Below, piece after piece: positions 17,497-25,235 of a stretch of DNA of 39,778 bases; the stretch's first letter is position 1; each line of letters opens with the position of its first letter. The notes beneath the pieces are model-generated. The model was not told the origin of the DNA and ran no database searches. It saw only the letters and a program-made list of their open reading frames with translations. The translations under genes and the position numbers were made by a program. The stretch is from the NCBI GenBank assembly GCA_902605645.1, contig CACLDE010000007.1:1-39778 (forward strand). The letters are read 5' to 3'. Source of the DNA: an uncultured Pelagibacteraceae bacterium (GTDB taxonomy: Bacteria > Pseudomonadota > Alphaproteobacteria > Pelagibacterales > Pelagibacteraceae).

Positions 17497-18953
17497 TGAA
17501 AATTAATACAAGTTTTGAAAATTTCAAAAAAAATATAAAAAAAAAAAAGAGTCAAATCATTTATATAGAAAAGCGATGTTCAAATTATAGAAAGGTTGAA
17601 AATATATTTAATATAATTTTATCAAAAAAAAATAGCTTCATATTTGAGTCTGTCGAAAAAGGAAAAAATAGAGGAAGGTATACAATTATAGGTTACAACC
17701 CGGATAAGATTTGGGATTTTAAAAAAAATAATTTGAAAATTTTTTATAATTCGAGAGTTAAAAAATTAAAGGTTAATCCTTTAAAATATATCAATAATTT
17801 AACCACAAATTTTAAAATTGATTTACCAAAGAAAGTACCTTCGATGTCTTCAATGTTAGTGGGTTACTTTTCTTATGATATTATAAGATATATCGAGAAG
17901 ATTCCTGATTATTGTACAGATGATCTTAAAATTCCCGATGTAAGAATACTTAGACCAAAAAATTTAATAATTTATGATAATTTAAAAAAGAAAATTTTTT
18001 ATTTATGTAATATTTATTCCGATAGTAAAATTTCAAATTATTACGATGAATATGAAAAAATAAATAACGAATTTAAGATGCTAAACTTTTATGGTGAAAT
18101 TAGTTTACCAAAAAAGCTGACTTTTAAAATTAACAAGAATAAAGTTAAATCGAATATAACCAAAAAACAATTTTTAAAAAAGGTTCTAAAAGCTAAAGCA
18201 TATATTAAAAAAGGAGATATTTTTCAGGTAGTATTAAGTCAAAGATTTGAAAGAAAATTCGAGAAGAAACCTTTGGAAATTTATAATTTTTTAAGAGAGT
18301 CTAACCCGTCCCCCTTTATGTTTTATTTTAACTTTGATGACTTTAAGATTTTAGGCAGTAGTCCGGAAATTTTAGTAAGATTAAGAAATAATTACATTAC
18401 TGTAAGACCAATAGCAGGAACAAGGCCCAGAGGAAAAAGTATAAAACAAGACAAAACATTTAAAAAAGAGTTAATTAAAGACAAAAAGGAACTAGCTGAA
18501 CACTTAATGTTATTAGACTTAGGTAGAAATGACGTTGGTAAAGTTTCTAAAATAAATAGCGTAAAAGTAACAGAGAGTTTCAAAATAGAAAAATATTCTC
18601 ATGTAATGCACATTGTTTCAAACGTTGTAGGTAAATTTAATAATAAAGTTTCAACATTTGAAGCATTATTAGCTGGTTTTCCTGCTGGTACTGTAAGCGG
18701 TGCACCAAAAATTAGAGCTATGGAAATTATTGACGAATTAGAAAAAAATAGAAGAAATTTATATGCGGGAGGTATTGGATATTTCACTCCAAATAACGAA
18801 TTTGATACATGTATAGCTTTGAGAACAGCATTAATCAAAAATAATAAATTTTTTGTTCAAGCTGGAGCAGGAATAGTTGCTGATAGTAAACCTGAAAAAG
18901 AATTTGCTGAAACTGTGAATAAGGCAAAAGCATTAATGAGAGCTATTGATTAA
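17496..18953 (+). CDS. trpE: anthranilate synthase component I
   Basis: A 485-residue chorismate-using enzyme that makes anthranilate with ammonia from TrpG, the first committed step of tryptophan synthesis. The N-terminal regulatory region carries FIFESVEKG followed by GRYTIIGYNP, corresponding to the LLES-type Trp-binding motif, so feedback inhibition is plausible. The C-terminal chorismate-binding domain has QVVLSQRFER, GSSPEILVR (~286), RPIAGTRPRG, LLDLGRNDVG, FPAGTVSGAPKIRAME and QAGAGIVADS. It starts within the ppiD stop codon (TAATG) with no spacer, so classical trp attenuation directly before trpE is ruled out at this locus. Confidence 0.96.
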   Translation: MKINTSFENFKKNIKKKKSQIIYIEKRCSNYRKVENIFNIILSKKNSFIFESVEKGKNRGRYTIIGYNPDKIWDFKKNNLKIFYNSRVKKLKVNPLKYINNLTTNFKIDLPKKVPSMSSMLVGYFSYDIIRYIEKIPDYCTDDLKIPDVRILRPKNLIIYDNLKKKIFYLCNIYSDSKISNYYDEYEKINNEFKMLNFYGEISLPKKLTFKINKNKVKSNITKKQFLKKVLKAKAYIKKGDIFQVVLSQRFERKFEKKPLEIYNFLRESNPSPFMFYFNFDDFKILGSSPEILVRLRNNYITVRPIAGTRPRGKSIKQDKTFKKELIKDKKELAEHLMLLDLGRNDVGKVSKINSVKVTESFKIEKYSHVMHIVSNVVGKFNNKVSTFEALLAGFPAGTVSGAPKIRAMEIIDELEKNRRNLYAGGIGYFTPNNEFDTCIALRTALIKNNKFFVQAGAGIVADSKPEKEFAETVNKAKALMRAID

Positions 18954-19520
18954 ATGAAAGTTTTATTAATAGATAATTACGATAGTTTTACTTATAATTT
19001 ATATCATTATATTTCTAAATTTAATAAAAATGTAGATGTTATCAGAAATGACCAAATAAATAGTAAAACTATTTTAAGAAAAAAATATAAAAAAATAGTC
19101 ATATCACCAGGTCCAGGTAATCCAAATCAAGCTGGAAATTGTCTAAAAATAGTTAAGGATGTTTACAAAAAAATACCAATTCTAGGCGTTTGCCTAGGTC
19201 ATCAAGTTATTGGACAGGCTTTTGGTGGAAAAATAATCAGTGCAAAAAATTTGATGCACGGGAAAACAAGTAAAATTAAACATATAAAAAAAGGATTATT
19301 TAAAAATATAAAAAATAATTTTGAAGCAACTAGATATCATAGTTTAATAGTTGATCGTAAAAGACTGTCAAAAGACCTCATAATTACTGCTGAGACAAAA
19401 AATAAGACTATTATGGGTCTAATGCATAAATTCTACGATATTCACGGGTTTCAATTTCATCCCGAGAGTATTAGTACTAAAGTAGGAATGAAATTAATTG
19501 AAAATTTTTTAAAAAATTAA
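18954..19520 (+). CDS. trpG: anthranilate synthase component II (glutamine amidotransferase)
   Basis: A 188-residue class I amidotransferase that supplies ammonia to TrpE. It begins with LIDNYDSFTYNL (5-16). SPGPGNP (51-57) is the oxyanion region, C80 in LGVCLGHQ is the nucleophile, and a His/Glu pair is in HGFQFHPES near the C-terminus. The ATG follows the trpE TAA immediately. It could also serve as PabA in folate synthesis if no other copy exists in the genome; the sequence does not decide this. Confidence 0.95.
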   Translation: MKVLLIDNYDSFTYNLYHYISKFNKNVDVIRNDQINSKTILRKKYKKIVISPGPGNPNQAGNCLKIVKDVYKKIPILGVCLGHQVIGQAFGGKIISAKNLMHGKTSKIKHIKKGLFKNIKNNFEATRYHSLIVDRKRLSKDLIITAETKNKTIMGLMHKFYDIHGFQFHPESISTKVGMKLIENFLKN

Positions 19521-19521
19521 A

Positions 19522-20517
19522 ATGTCAAATATCAAAGAAAAGTTAAAAAAAGGTCAAAACCTTTCGTTTGCAGAGAGTAAAATTCTTTTTTCAGAACTTA
19601 TGGAGGGTAAACATGATGAGAGATCGATTATAGATATATTAGAAAATCTTTTAGCAAAAGGTGAAACAAAAGATGAGCTTGCAGGTGGTATCTACATACT
19701 TAGAGAAAAAGCGAGTAAAGTAAATACAGATGAAAATACTATAGATACATGCGGTACCGGTGGTGACGGTCAAAACTCGCTTAATATTTCAACTGCTGCA
19801 GCTATAGTTCTAGCAAGTATGGGTGTAAAAGTTGCCAAGCATGGTAACAAAGCCGTCTCATCAAATTGTGGTTCAGCAGATGTGCTCGAAGCTTTAAAAA
19901 TTAATATTAATTTAAACTCTAAAGAAGTAGAAGAAAGTATTAAAAAATATAATTTTGCTTTTATGTTTGCTCCAAATTATCATTCTGCAATGAAACATGT
20001 CGGACCTGCTAGAAAAAAAATGGGTAAGAAAACTATATTTAATTTAATTGGTCCTTTGAGTAGCCCTGCACAAGTAAAAAGACAGGTAATCGGAGTGTAT
20101 GATAAAAAATGGATGAAGCCTTTTGCAGAAGCTTTAAAAGAAAATGGTGTGGTCCATGCATATATCGTACATAGCGATGATGGAATGGATGAAATTTCGC
20201 CTTTTGAAAAAACTAATGTAGTGGAACTTAAAGACGATAATATAATACAATTTTCAATAGATCCAAAAAATCTTGGCTTAAATTTTACTAACAGAGAAAC
20301 TTTAAAAGGGAAAAATGCTAAATACAATTCTGAAAAAATTATTGAAATTTATAAGGGAAAAAACAATGAATTTTCTCAATCTGTAGCTTTAAATGTTGCT
20401 GCAGGTTTGATTGTTTCTGGTAAAGAAAATGATTTTAAAACCGCTTTTAAAAATGCTACTCAACATTTAAATTCAGGTAAAGTGTTTAAACATTTAACCA
20501 AAATTCAATCTAATTAA
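19522..20517 (+). CDS. trpD: anthranilate phosphoribosyltransferase
   Basis: A 331-residue enzyme attaching phosphoribosyl from PRPP to anthranilate. The PRPP-binding glycine loop DTCGTGGDG is at 75-83, followed by NISTAAA, KHGNKAVSSNCGSADVLEAL, FMFAPNYH, and KTIFNLIGPL in which the Asn and Pro are conserved. Length matches the stand-alone family. It lies 1 base after trpG and shares a TAATG junction with trpC. Confidence 0.96.
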   Translation: MSNIKEKLKKGQNLSFAESKILFSELMEGKHDERSIIDILENLLAKGETKDELAGGIYILREKASKVNTDENTIDTCGTGGDGQNSLNISTAAAIVLASMGVKVAKHGNKAVSSNCGSADVLEALKININLNSKEVEESIKKYNFAFMFAPNYHSAMKHVGPARKKMGKKTIFNLIGPLSSPAQVKRQVIGVYDKKWMKPFAEALKENGVVHAYIVHSDDGMDEISPFEKTNVVELKDDNIIQFSIDPKNLGLNFTNRETLKGKNAKYNSEKIIEIYKGKNNEFSQSVALNVAAGLIVSGKENDFKTAFKNATQHLNSGKVFKHLTKIQSN

Positions 20518-21308
20518 TGAAAAATACATTAGAAAAAATTATAAATGATAAAAAACAATCTTTAGAACTAATTAAAAAAGATAAGTCTTTAGATACGCTA
20601 GAAAAAAATATCAAAGATCAAGATTTTTATAATTTTAAAAAAGCAATTCAAAAAAATAAAGGTGTTTCCGTTATATCTGAAATAAAAAAAGCAAGTCCGT
20701 CCGCAGGAATTCTTATAGACAATTTCAATCATTTGGAGTTAGCGAAAATGTATGTCGAAAATGGTGCTACTTGTCTTTCAGTTTTGACAGAAGAGAAACA
20801 TTTTTTGGGTAAATTAGAGCATATTCAAGATATTAAAAAAAAATTCAAAATTCCTATTTTGGCAAAAGACTTTTTTATAGATCCTTATCAAATTCCTTTA
20901 GCTAAAAGTTTTGGAAGTGATTGTATATTAATAATTATTGCTGCTTTAAATGGTAGTCTAGCAGATGAAATATATTCAGAAGCTTTAAAACATAATCTTT
21001 CTGTCATAGTGGAAGTGCATGATACTAAAGAGGCTGAGATGGCATTAAAATACGAACAAGCTTTAATTGGAATTAACAATAGAAATCTAAAGACTTTGGA
21101 CGTTTCTATAAATAATACGATTTCAATTTTTGAAGTTGTTAAGGCACACAAAGGACCTCTTTTGTCTGAAAGTGGGATAAAAGACGAAAAAGATGCACAA
21201 TTTATTTTCGAAAAAACAGGTATTAAAAATTTTTTAATTGGAGAATCACTTCTAAAATCCGACAAACCTGGTGAATTAATGAAAAGATTAATTCAAATAA
21301 CTCAATAA
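20517..21308 (+). CDS. trpC: indole-3-glycerol phosphate synthase
   Basis: A 263-residue single-domain TIM barrel that cyclises CdRP to indole-3-glycerol phosphate. SVISEIKKASPSAG (51-64) carries the catalytic Glu and Lys. ILAKDFFIDPYQI, IGINNRNLKT, LLSESGI and IGESLLKS follow in the right order. It is not fused to TrpF. trpF, trpB and trpA are not in the window, as expected for the split alphaproteobacterial trp arrangement. In many relatives moaC and moeA separate trpC from lexA; here lexA follows directly. Confidence 0.96.
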   Translation: MKNTLEKIINDKKQSLELIKKDKSLDTLEKNIKDQDFYNFKKAIQKNKGVSVISEIKKASPSAGILIDNFNHLELAKMYVENGATCLSVLTEEKHFLGKLEHIQDIKKKFKIPILAKDFFIDPYQIPLAKSFGSDCILIIIAALNGSLADEIYSEALKHNLSVIVEVHDTKEAEMALKYEQALIGINNRNLKTLDVSINNTISIFEVVKAHKGPLLSESGIKDEKDAQFIFEKTGIKNFLIGESLLKSDKPGELMKRLIQITQ

Positions 21309-21341
21309 AACTAACACTTATTTGAAGTTGTAATTTAAAAA

Positions 21342-21356
21342 GAACTTTTATAGAAC
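21342..21356. promoter_or_regulatory. LexA operator (alphaproteobacterial SOS box)
   Basis: The + strand reads GAAC, seven bases, GAAC; the complement is GTTC-N7-GTTC, the established direct-repeat SOS box of alphaproteobacteria. It ends 22 bases before the preferred lexA start and overlaps A/T-rich -10-like sequence (TTTATAG), ideally placed for lexA autorepression. The exact match together with the location makes chance unlikely. Confidence 0.85.
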
Positions 21357-21366
21357 ATAAATGTAC

Positions 21367-21370
21367 GAGG
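21367..21370 (+). promoter_or_regulatory. lexA: Shine-Dalgarno that decides the lexA start
   Basis: GAGG lies 8 bases before the ATG at 21379, a proper spacing. The ATG at 21361 six codons upstream has no such site and would add six residues (MYEVCS) not typical of LexA. This supports 21379 as the start. Confidence 0.65.
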
Positions 21371-21378
21371 TTTGTTCT

Positions 21379-22053
21379 ATGCTTACAAAAAAACAAAAAA
21401 ACTTATTAATATTTATTAATAAAAAAATCAGATCTTCAGGTATTTCTCCATCTTATGAGGAAATGAAAAATTCACTCAACTTGAAGTCGAAATCTGGTAT
21501 TCACAGGTTAATAAGCGCCCTAGAGGAAAGAGGTTTTGTAAAAAGATTAGCTCACAAAGCAAGAGCTTTAGAAGTAGTCAAGCTTCCAGAAAATGCGAGT
21601 GCTAATGATATTTTTAATTCTTTCACACCAAGCGTAATTAAAGGTGGTTTAGATAAATCTAAAAGCAACTCTTCTAAAGTTTCTATCTTGGGAAGTATTG
21701 CAGCTGGTACTCCAATAGAAGCTATACAACATGAAGTTGATAAAGTTGCTTTACCAGAGGATTTGCAAAAAAATGGTGAATATTTTGGTTTAAAAGTTAA
21801 AGGTGACTCAATGATTGAAGCTGGAATAAATGATGGTGACACAGTAATTATAAAAAAAACATCTACAGCTGACACGGGACAAATTGCTGTAGTGCTAATT
21901 GATGAACAAGAAGCTACCTTGAAGAGAATAAGAAAAAAAGGTAACACAATAGCTTTGGAAGCCGCTAACAAAAATTACGATACTAAAATATATGCTTCTA
22001 ATAGAATAAAAATCCAAGGAAGATTAATTTCTTTATATAGAAACTTTCACTAA
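21379..22053 (+). CDS. lexA: LexA SOS repressor/autoprotease
   Basis: A 224-residue repressor of DNA damage genes. The N-terminal winged helix begins with MLTKKQKNLLIFI and contains PSYEEMKNSLNLKSKSGIHRLISAL. The C-terminal S24-type domain has the autocleavage site A109-G110 (SIAAGTPIEA), catalytic S144 (KGDSMIEAGI) and K182 (EATLKRIRKKG). I place the start at 21379 rather than the upstream in-frame ATG at 21361, because family proteins start with this sequence and a GAGG ribosome site precedes it. An SOS box lies at 21342-21356, so it is likely autoregulated. Readthrough from trpC across the 70-base gap is possible. Confidence 0.95.
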   Translation: MLTKKQKNLLIFINKKIRSSGISPSYEEMKNSLNLKSKSGIHRLISALEERGFVKRLAHKARALEVVKLPENASANDIFNSFTPSVIKGGLDKSKSNSSKVSILGSIAAGTPIEAIQHEVDKVALPEDLQKNGEYFGLKVKGDSMIEAGINDGDTVIIKKTSTADTGQIAVVLIDEQEATLKRIRKKGNTIALEAANKNYDTKIYASNRIKIQGRLISLYRNFH

Positions 22054-22071
22054 AATAGTCTAAAATTCTGA

Positions 22072-23463
22072 ATGTCTTTTAATTGTAGGTTTGCTCCATC
22101 CCCTACTGGTCCACTTCATATCGGAGGTGTCAGAACAGCTTTATTTAATTGGTTGTTGGCTAAGAAAAATAAAGGAAAATATTTTTTGAGAATAGAAGAT
22201 ACTGATAAAGAAAGATCTAAGGAAGAGTTTAAAAAACAAATTATTTCATCATTAGCGTGGTTAGGCATTGAACATGAGGACGAAGAATATATTCAGTCAA
22301 AAAATATTTCTAAACATGTGACTGTAGCAGAAGATCTTATAAAAAAAGGTTTTGCATACGCATGTTATTGCTCAGAGGAAGAAATAAATGAACAAAAAGA
22401 AAAATGTAAAAAACAAGGAATACCATATGTATATAATAGAAAATGGAGAGACTCTAAAGATTTAAAAATACCAAAAGATGTTAAACCAGTAATAAGATTT
22501 AAAAGTAAAATCTCTGGAAATACGATTATAAAAGATTTGGTTCAAGGAGAAAGAAATATCTCAAATTCTACTATTGAAGATTTTGTAATATTAAGAAAAG
22601 ATAAATCTCCTACCTATCAGCTATCAGCAACTGTAGATGACCATGAGATGAAAATTACTCATGTGATAAGAGGTGATGATCATATGATTAATTCTTTTAA
22701 GCAAAAACAAATTTATGATGCAATGGGATGGGAAGTTCCCAAATTTGCTCATATACCTTTAATTCATAGTGAGAAAGGTAAAAAACTTTCCAAGAGAGAT
22801 AATGCCTCAACAATAAATGATTATATTAAAATTGGTATCATACCAGAGGCTTTAAGAAATTATTTATTAAGATTAGGTTGGTCCTACAAAGATAAAGAAA
22901 TTTTTTCACTTAAAGAAAGTATAGAGTTATTTAATTTTGAGGGAATAGGTAAATCACCCTCTAAATTAGATATGTCTAGAATTTTATCAATGAATGAAAC
23001 TTATATAAAATCTATTAACGAAAATGAATTATTTAATAAATTGTTAGAATTTTCCAATAAATTCAAAATAACTATTGATAAATCTAAAGAAAGTATAATC
23101 TTAAAGTCATTAAATTTTTTGAAAAATAAAGCAAAAACACTCGAAGATATCTATAATAACTCAGGCTATATACTTAATGATAACTTAAAGATATCAAGTG
23201 AGGATAAATCTTTGATTGATAAAAAATCTAAAGATATTATCAAAAATTTCATAGAAGACTTTGATGCATTAAAAGATTTAAATAAAACAAGCTTAGAGCC
23301 AATTATTAAAAATTTAATCGATAAACACAAAACTAACTTTAAAGGTGTTGGACAACCATTAAGAATTGGCTTAGTTGGTACAAAATTTGGGCCTGGTATT
23401 TATGACATTATTTTATCTTTAGATAAAGCTACTGTAATAAACAGGTTAAAAAAATTAGTCTAA
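22072..23463 (+). CDS. gltX: glutamyl-tRNA synthetase
   Basis: A 463-residue class I aminoacyl-tRNA synthetase. RFAPSPTGPLHIGG (6-19) holds the HIGH-type motif, and KLSKRD (~237-242) is the KMSKS equivalent. VIRGDDH and the C-terminal anticodon-binding domain with GQPLRIGLVGTKFGPG are present. The family and length fit non-discriminating or discriminating GluRS equally; which applies depends on whether the genome has GatCAB or GlnRS. It lies 18 bases after lexA with no evident Shine-Dalgarno. comEC, often located between lexA and gltX in relatives, is absent here. Confidence 0.96.
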   Translation: MSFNCRFAPSPTGPLHIGGVRTALFNWLLAKKNKGKYFLRIEDTDKERSKEEFKKQIISSLAWLGIEHEDEEYIQSKNISKHVTVAEDLIKKGFAYACYCSEEEINEQKEKCKKQGIPYVYNRKWRDSKDLKIPKDVKPVIRFKSKISGNTIIKDLVQGERNISNSTIEDFVILRKDKSPTYQLSATVDDHEMKITHVIRGDDHMINSFKQKQIYDAMGWEVPKFAHIPLIHSEKGKKLSKRDNASTINDYIKIGIIPEALRNYLLRLGWSYKDKEIFSLKESIELFNFEGIGKSPSKLDMSRILSMNETYIKSINENELFNKLLEFSNKFKITIDKSKESIILKSLNFLKNKAKTLEDIYNNSGYILNDNLKISSEDKSLIDKKSKDIIKNFIEDFDALKDLNKTSLEPIIKNLIDKHKTNFKGVGQPLRIGLVGTKFGPGIYDIILSLDKATVINRLKKLV

Positions 23464-24125
23464 TGTCAAAACCATATTTATTTAGTCCAAGTGAATTTGC
23501 ATTTGGATACTCAGGTTGCAAAAGATGTTACTACGATCTAAAGGTAAACGATGTAAAAATAAATTTTGGTTTCCCGTCTATATTTTCAAAGATAGATTCA
23601 ATTCAAAAAAAATTTTATCACAATAAACCCTCAAAATTTTTGAATTCTAATAGAGTGCCTGAGGGAATAATAAAAACAGATTACGCCAAGCTACATAAAT
23701 CTGAAGTCCTTTATGACCATAAAGATAGAGCATTTCAATTAAGGGGTAAAATTGACGCTTATATTGATCATAAAGATTTTTTTTCAATAATAGATTTTAA
23801 GGTAACAAACATAAATGAAAAAAAATCTCTAACATACATGACACAATTAAATAGTTATGCAATTATGTTTGAAAAACCAGATCAAAACTATTTAAAATTA
23901 GATCCAGTAAAAAATCTGGGAATTTTTTGTTTTGAGCCAGAAAATTTAATATTAAAAAATACACCAGCACTTGAAATGTCTACACAATATTTTGAAATTA
24001 AAAGAAATGATGATTTATACTTAAAATTTATAACTGACGTAATAGATTTTTTAGAAGGTGATATCCCGGGTTTAAATAAAGAATGTAGTCTTTGTAATTT
24101 AAAATTACAGACTTTTCCTAATTGA
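23463..24125 (+). CDS. PD-(D/E)XK (RecB/Cas4-like) nuclease-fold protein with terminal Cys pairs
   Basis: A 220-residue protein. The N-terminal SPSEF...C..CYYD layout (8-25) resembles the start of RecB-type domains. A PD-(D/E)XK core is visible: GKID with D98, then IIDFK with D111 and K113, then the QxxxY motif Q128-Y132 (QLNSY). CxxC pairs at C19/C22 and C208/C211 bracket the core, as do the Fe-S-ligating cysteines of AddB and Cas4, although the spacing differs from both. An iron-sulfur or zinc-stabilised DNA nuclease is inferred. There is no helicase domain and no CRISPR nearby, so a Cas4 role is unlikely. Its ATG overlaps the gltX stop (TAATG). The 3' end overlaps lpxB by 21 bases tail to tail. 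Confidence 0.7.
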   Translation: MSKPYLFSPSEFAFGYSGCKRCYYDLKVNDVKINFGFPSIFSKIDSIQKKFYHNKPSKFLNSNRVPEGIIKTDYAKLHKSEVLYDHKDRAFQLRGKIDAYIDHKDFFSIIDFKVTNINEKKSLTYMTQLNSYAIMFEKPDQNYLKLDPVKNLGIFCFEPENLILKNTPALEMSTQYFEIKRNDDLYLKFITDVIDFLEGDIPGLNKECSLCNLKLQTFPN

Positions 24126-25235
24126 GTCCGCAGCTAAATCAGTTGGTAAGTTCTTTGTTTTAAAGCTTTCTAAAACTTTTTCAGTATTAGAAATTTGTTT
24201 TTTTATTTTATTTTGATCTTCTAAAAAACTAGAAACTAATTTATAAATTTCTTTAGGGTTACATTTTGATTGTAATAATTCAGGAATAATCATCTGTCCT
24301 GCAGCGATATTAAATATATTCGCATATTTAATTTTTACTAACATTTTTATAATTAAAAAATTTATAAAATTCATTTTGTAAATAATTATTGAAGGGATTT
24401 TTTGTTTACTTATTTCAAGAGAAATAGTACCAGATTTTGAAACAGCAAAAATTGATTTTTTTAGTATATGATCTTTAATTTTATCATCAGAAATAATTTC
24501 TGTATTGATAATTTGGCTTTCGTTAATTATTTTTTCTAAATTAGATCTTTGGGCTTTTGTTGAGTGGAAAACATATAAAAAGTCCTCGTACTTTTCATTC
24601 ATAAGTTTAATGAAATCCAATAATATTGGAGTAAGTTTTTTAACTTCACTATCTCTGCTTCCTGGAAAAATAGAAATAATTGCTTTATTTTTTTTGATAA
24701 CTTGATTTAGATCAATCTTGTCTGCCTTATTATTTTCTAAAAGTGGATGACCAACAAACTCGCAACTTACATTTTCTTTTTCCCAATATTTTTTTTCAAA
24801 TTTGAATAAAAGCAAAATATGATCGATAAATTTTTTAATTTTCTTTACTCTTCCCTCTCTCCACACCCAAACCTGGGGAGCTACAAAATGTATTGTTTTT
24901 ATATTAGGTGAATTATTTTTTACCTTTTCAGCAACTCGCAATGTGAAATCCGGGCTGTCGACTGAAAACAAAATGTCAGGTTTGAACTCTAATATTTTTT
25001 GAGTAGTTTCATTTATTTTTCTCTTAATTGTAAATAAGTTTAGTAATACTCGAGTAAAACCTAAGTATGTTACCTCGCTAAGTTTTGAGATTGAATTTAT
25101 TCCTAAAGATTTAAGTTCTTCTCCGCCCAAACAAAGATAGGTAATATTTGGATCTTTAATTTTAAGTTTTGAAATGACTTTAGCAGCTAATTTGTCACCT
25201 GAAGGTTCACCTGTTAAAATAAAGATTTTCTTCAT
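24105..25235 (-). CDS. lpxB: lipid-A-disaccharide synthase
   Basis: A 376-residue GT-B glycosyltransferase (family GT19) that joins UDP-2,3-diacylglucosamine and lipid X to form the lipid A disaccharide at the inner membrane. ILTGEPSGDK (6-15), SVDSPDF, FVAPQVWVWREGR, FVGHPLLE, FPGSRDSEVKKL and SKSGTISLE match the family in order. Length is normal. Its start overlaps the stop of the PQQ-type dehydrogenase by 4 bases (ATGA), making it the last gene of the lpx operon. Confidence 0.95.
   Translation of the reverse strand: MKKIFILTGEPSGDKLAAKVISKLKIKDPNITYLCLGGEELKSLGINSISKLSEVTYLGFTRVLLNLFTIKRKINETTQKILEFKPDILFSVDSPDFTLRVAEKVKNNSPNIKTIHFVAPQVWVWREGRVKKIKKFIDHILLLFKFEKKYWEKENVSCEFVGHPLLENNKADKIDLNQVIKKNKAIISIFPGSRDSEVKKLTPILLDFIKLMNEKYEDFLYVFHSTKAQRSNLEKIINESQIINTEIISDDKIKDHILKKSIFAVSKSGTISLEISKQKIPSIIIYKMNFINFLIIKMLVKIKYANIFNIAAGQMIIPELLQSKCNPKEIYKLVSSFLEDQNKIKKQISNTEKVLESFKTKNLPTDLAADSIRKSL

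Noticed and set aside
17480-17500. trp operon attenuator or leader peptide before trpE
   Set aside because: trpE starts inside the ppiD stop codon with no intergenic space.
23463-24125. Reading the nuclease as a CRISPR-associated Cas4
   Set aside because: No CRISPR array, cas1/cas2 or other cas gene is in the window, and the Cys spacing (CxxC...CxxC) differs from Cas4.
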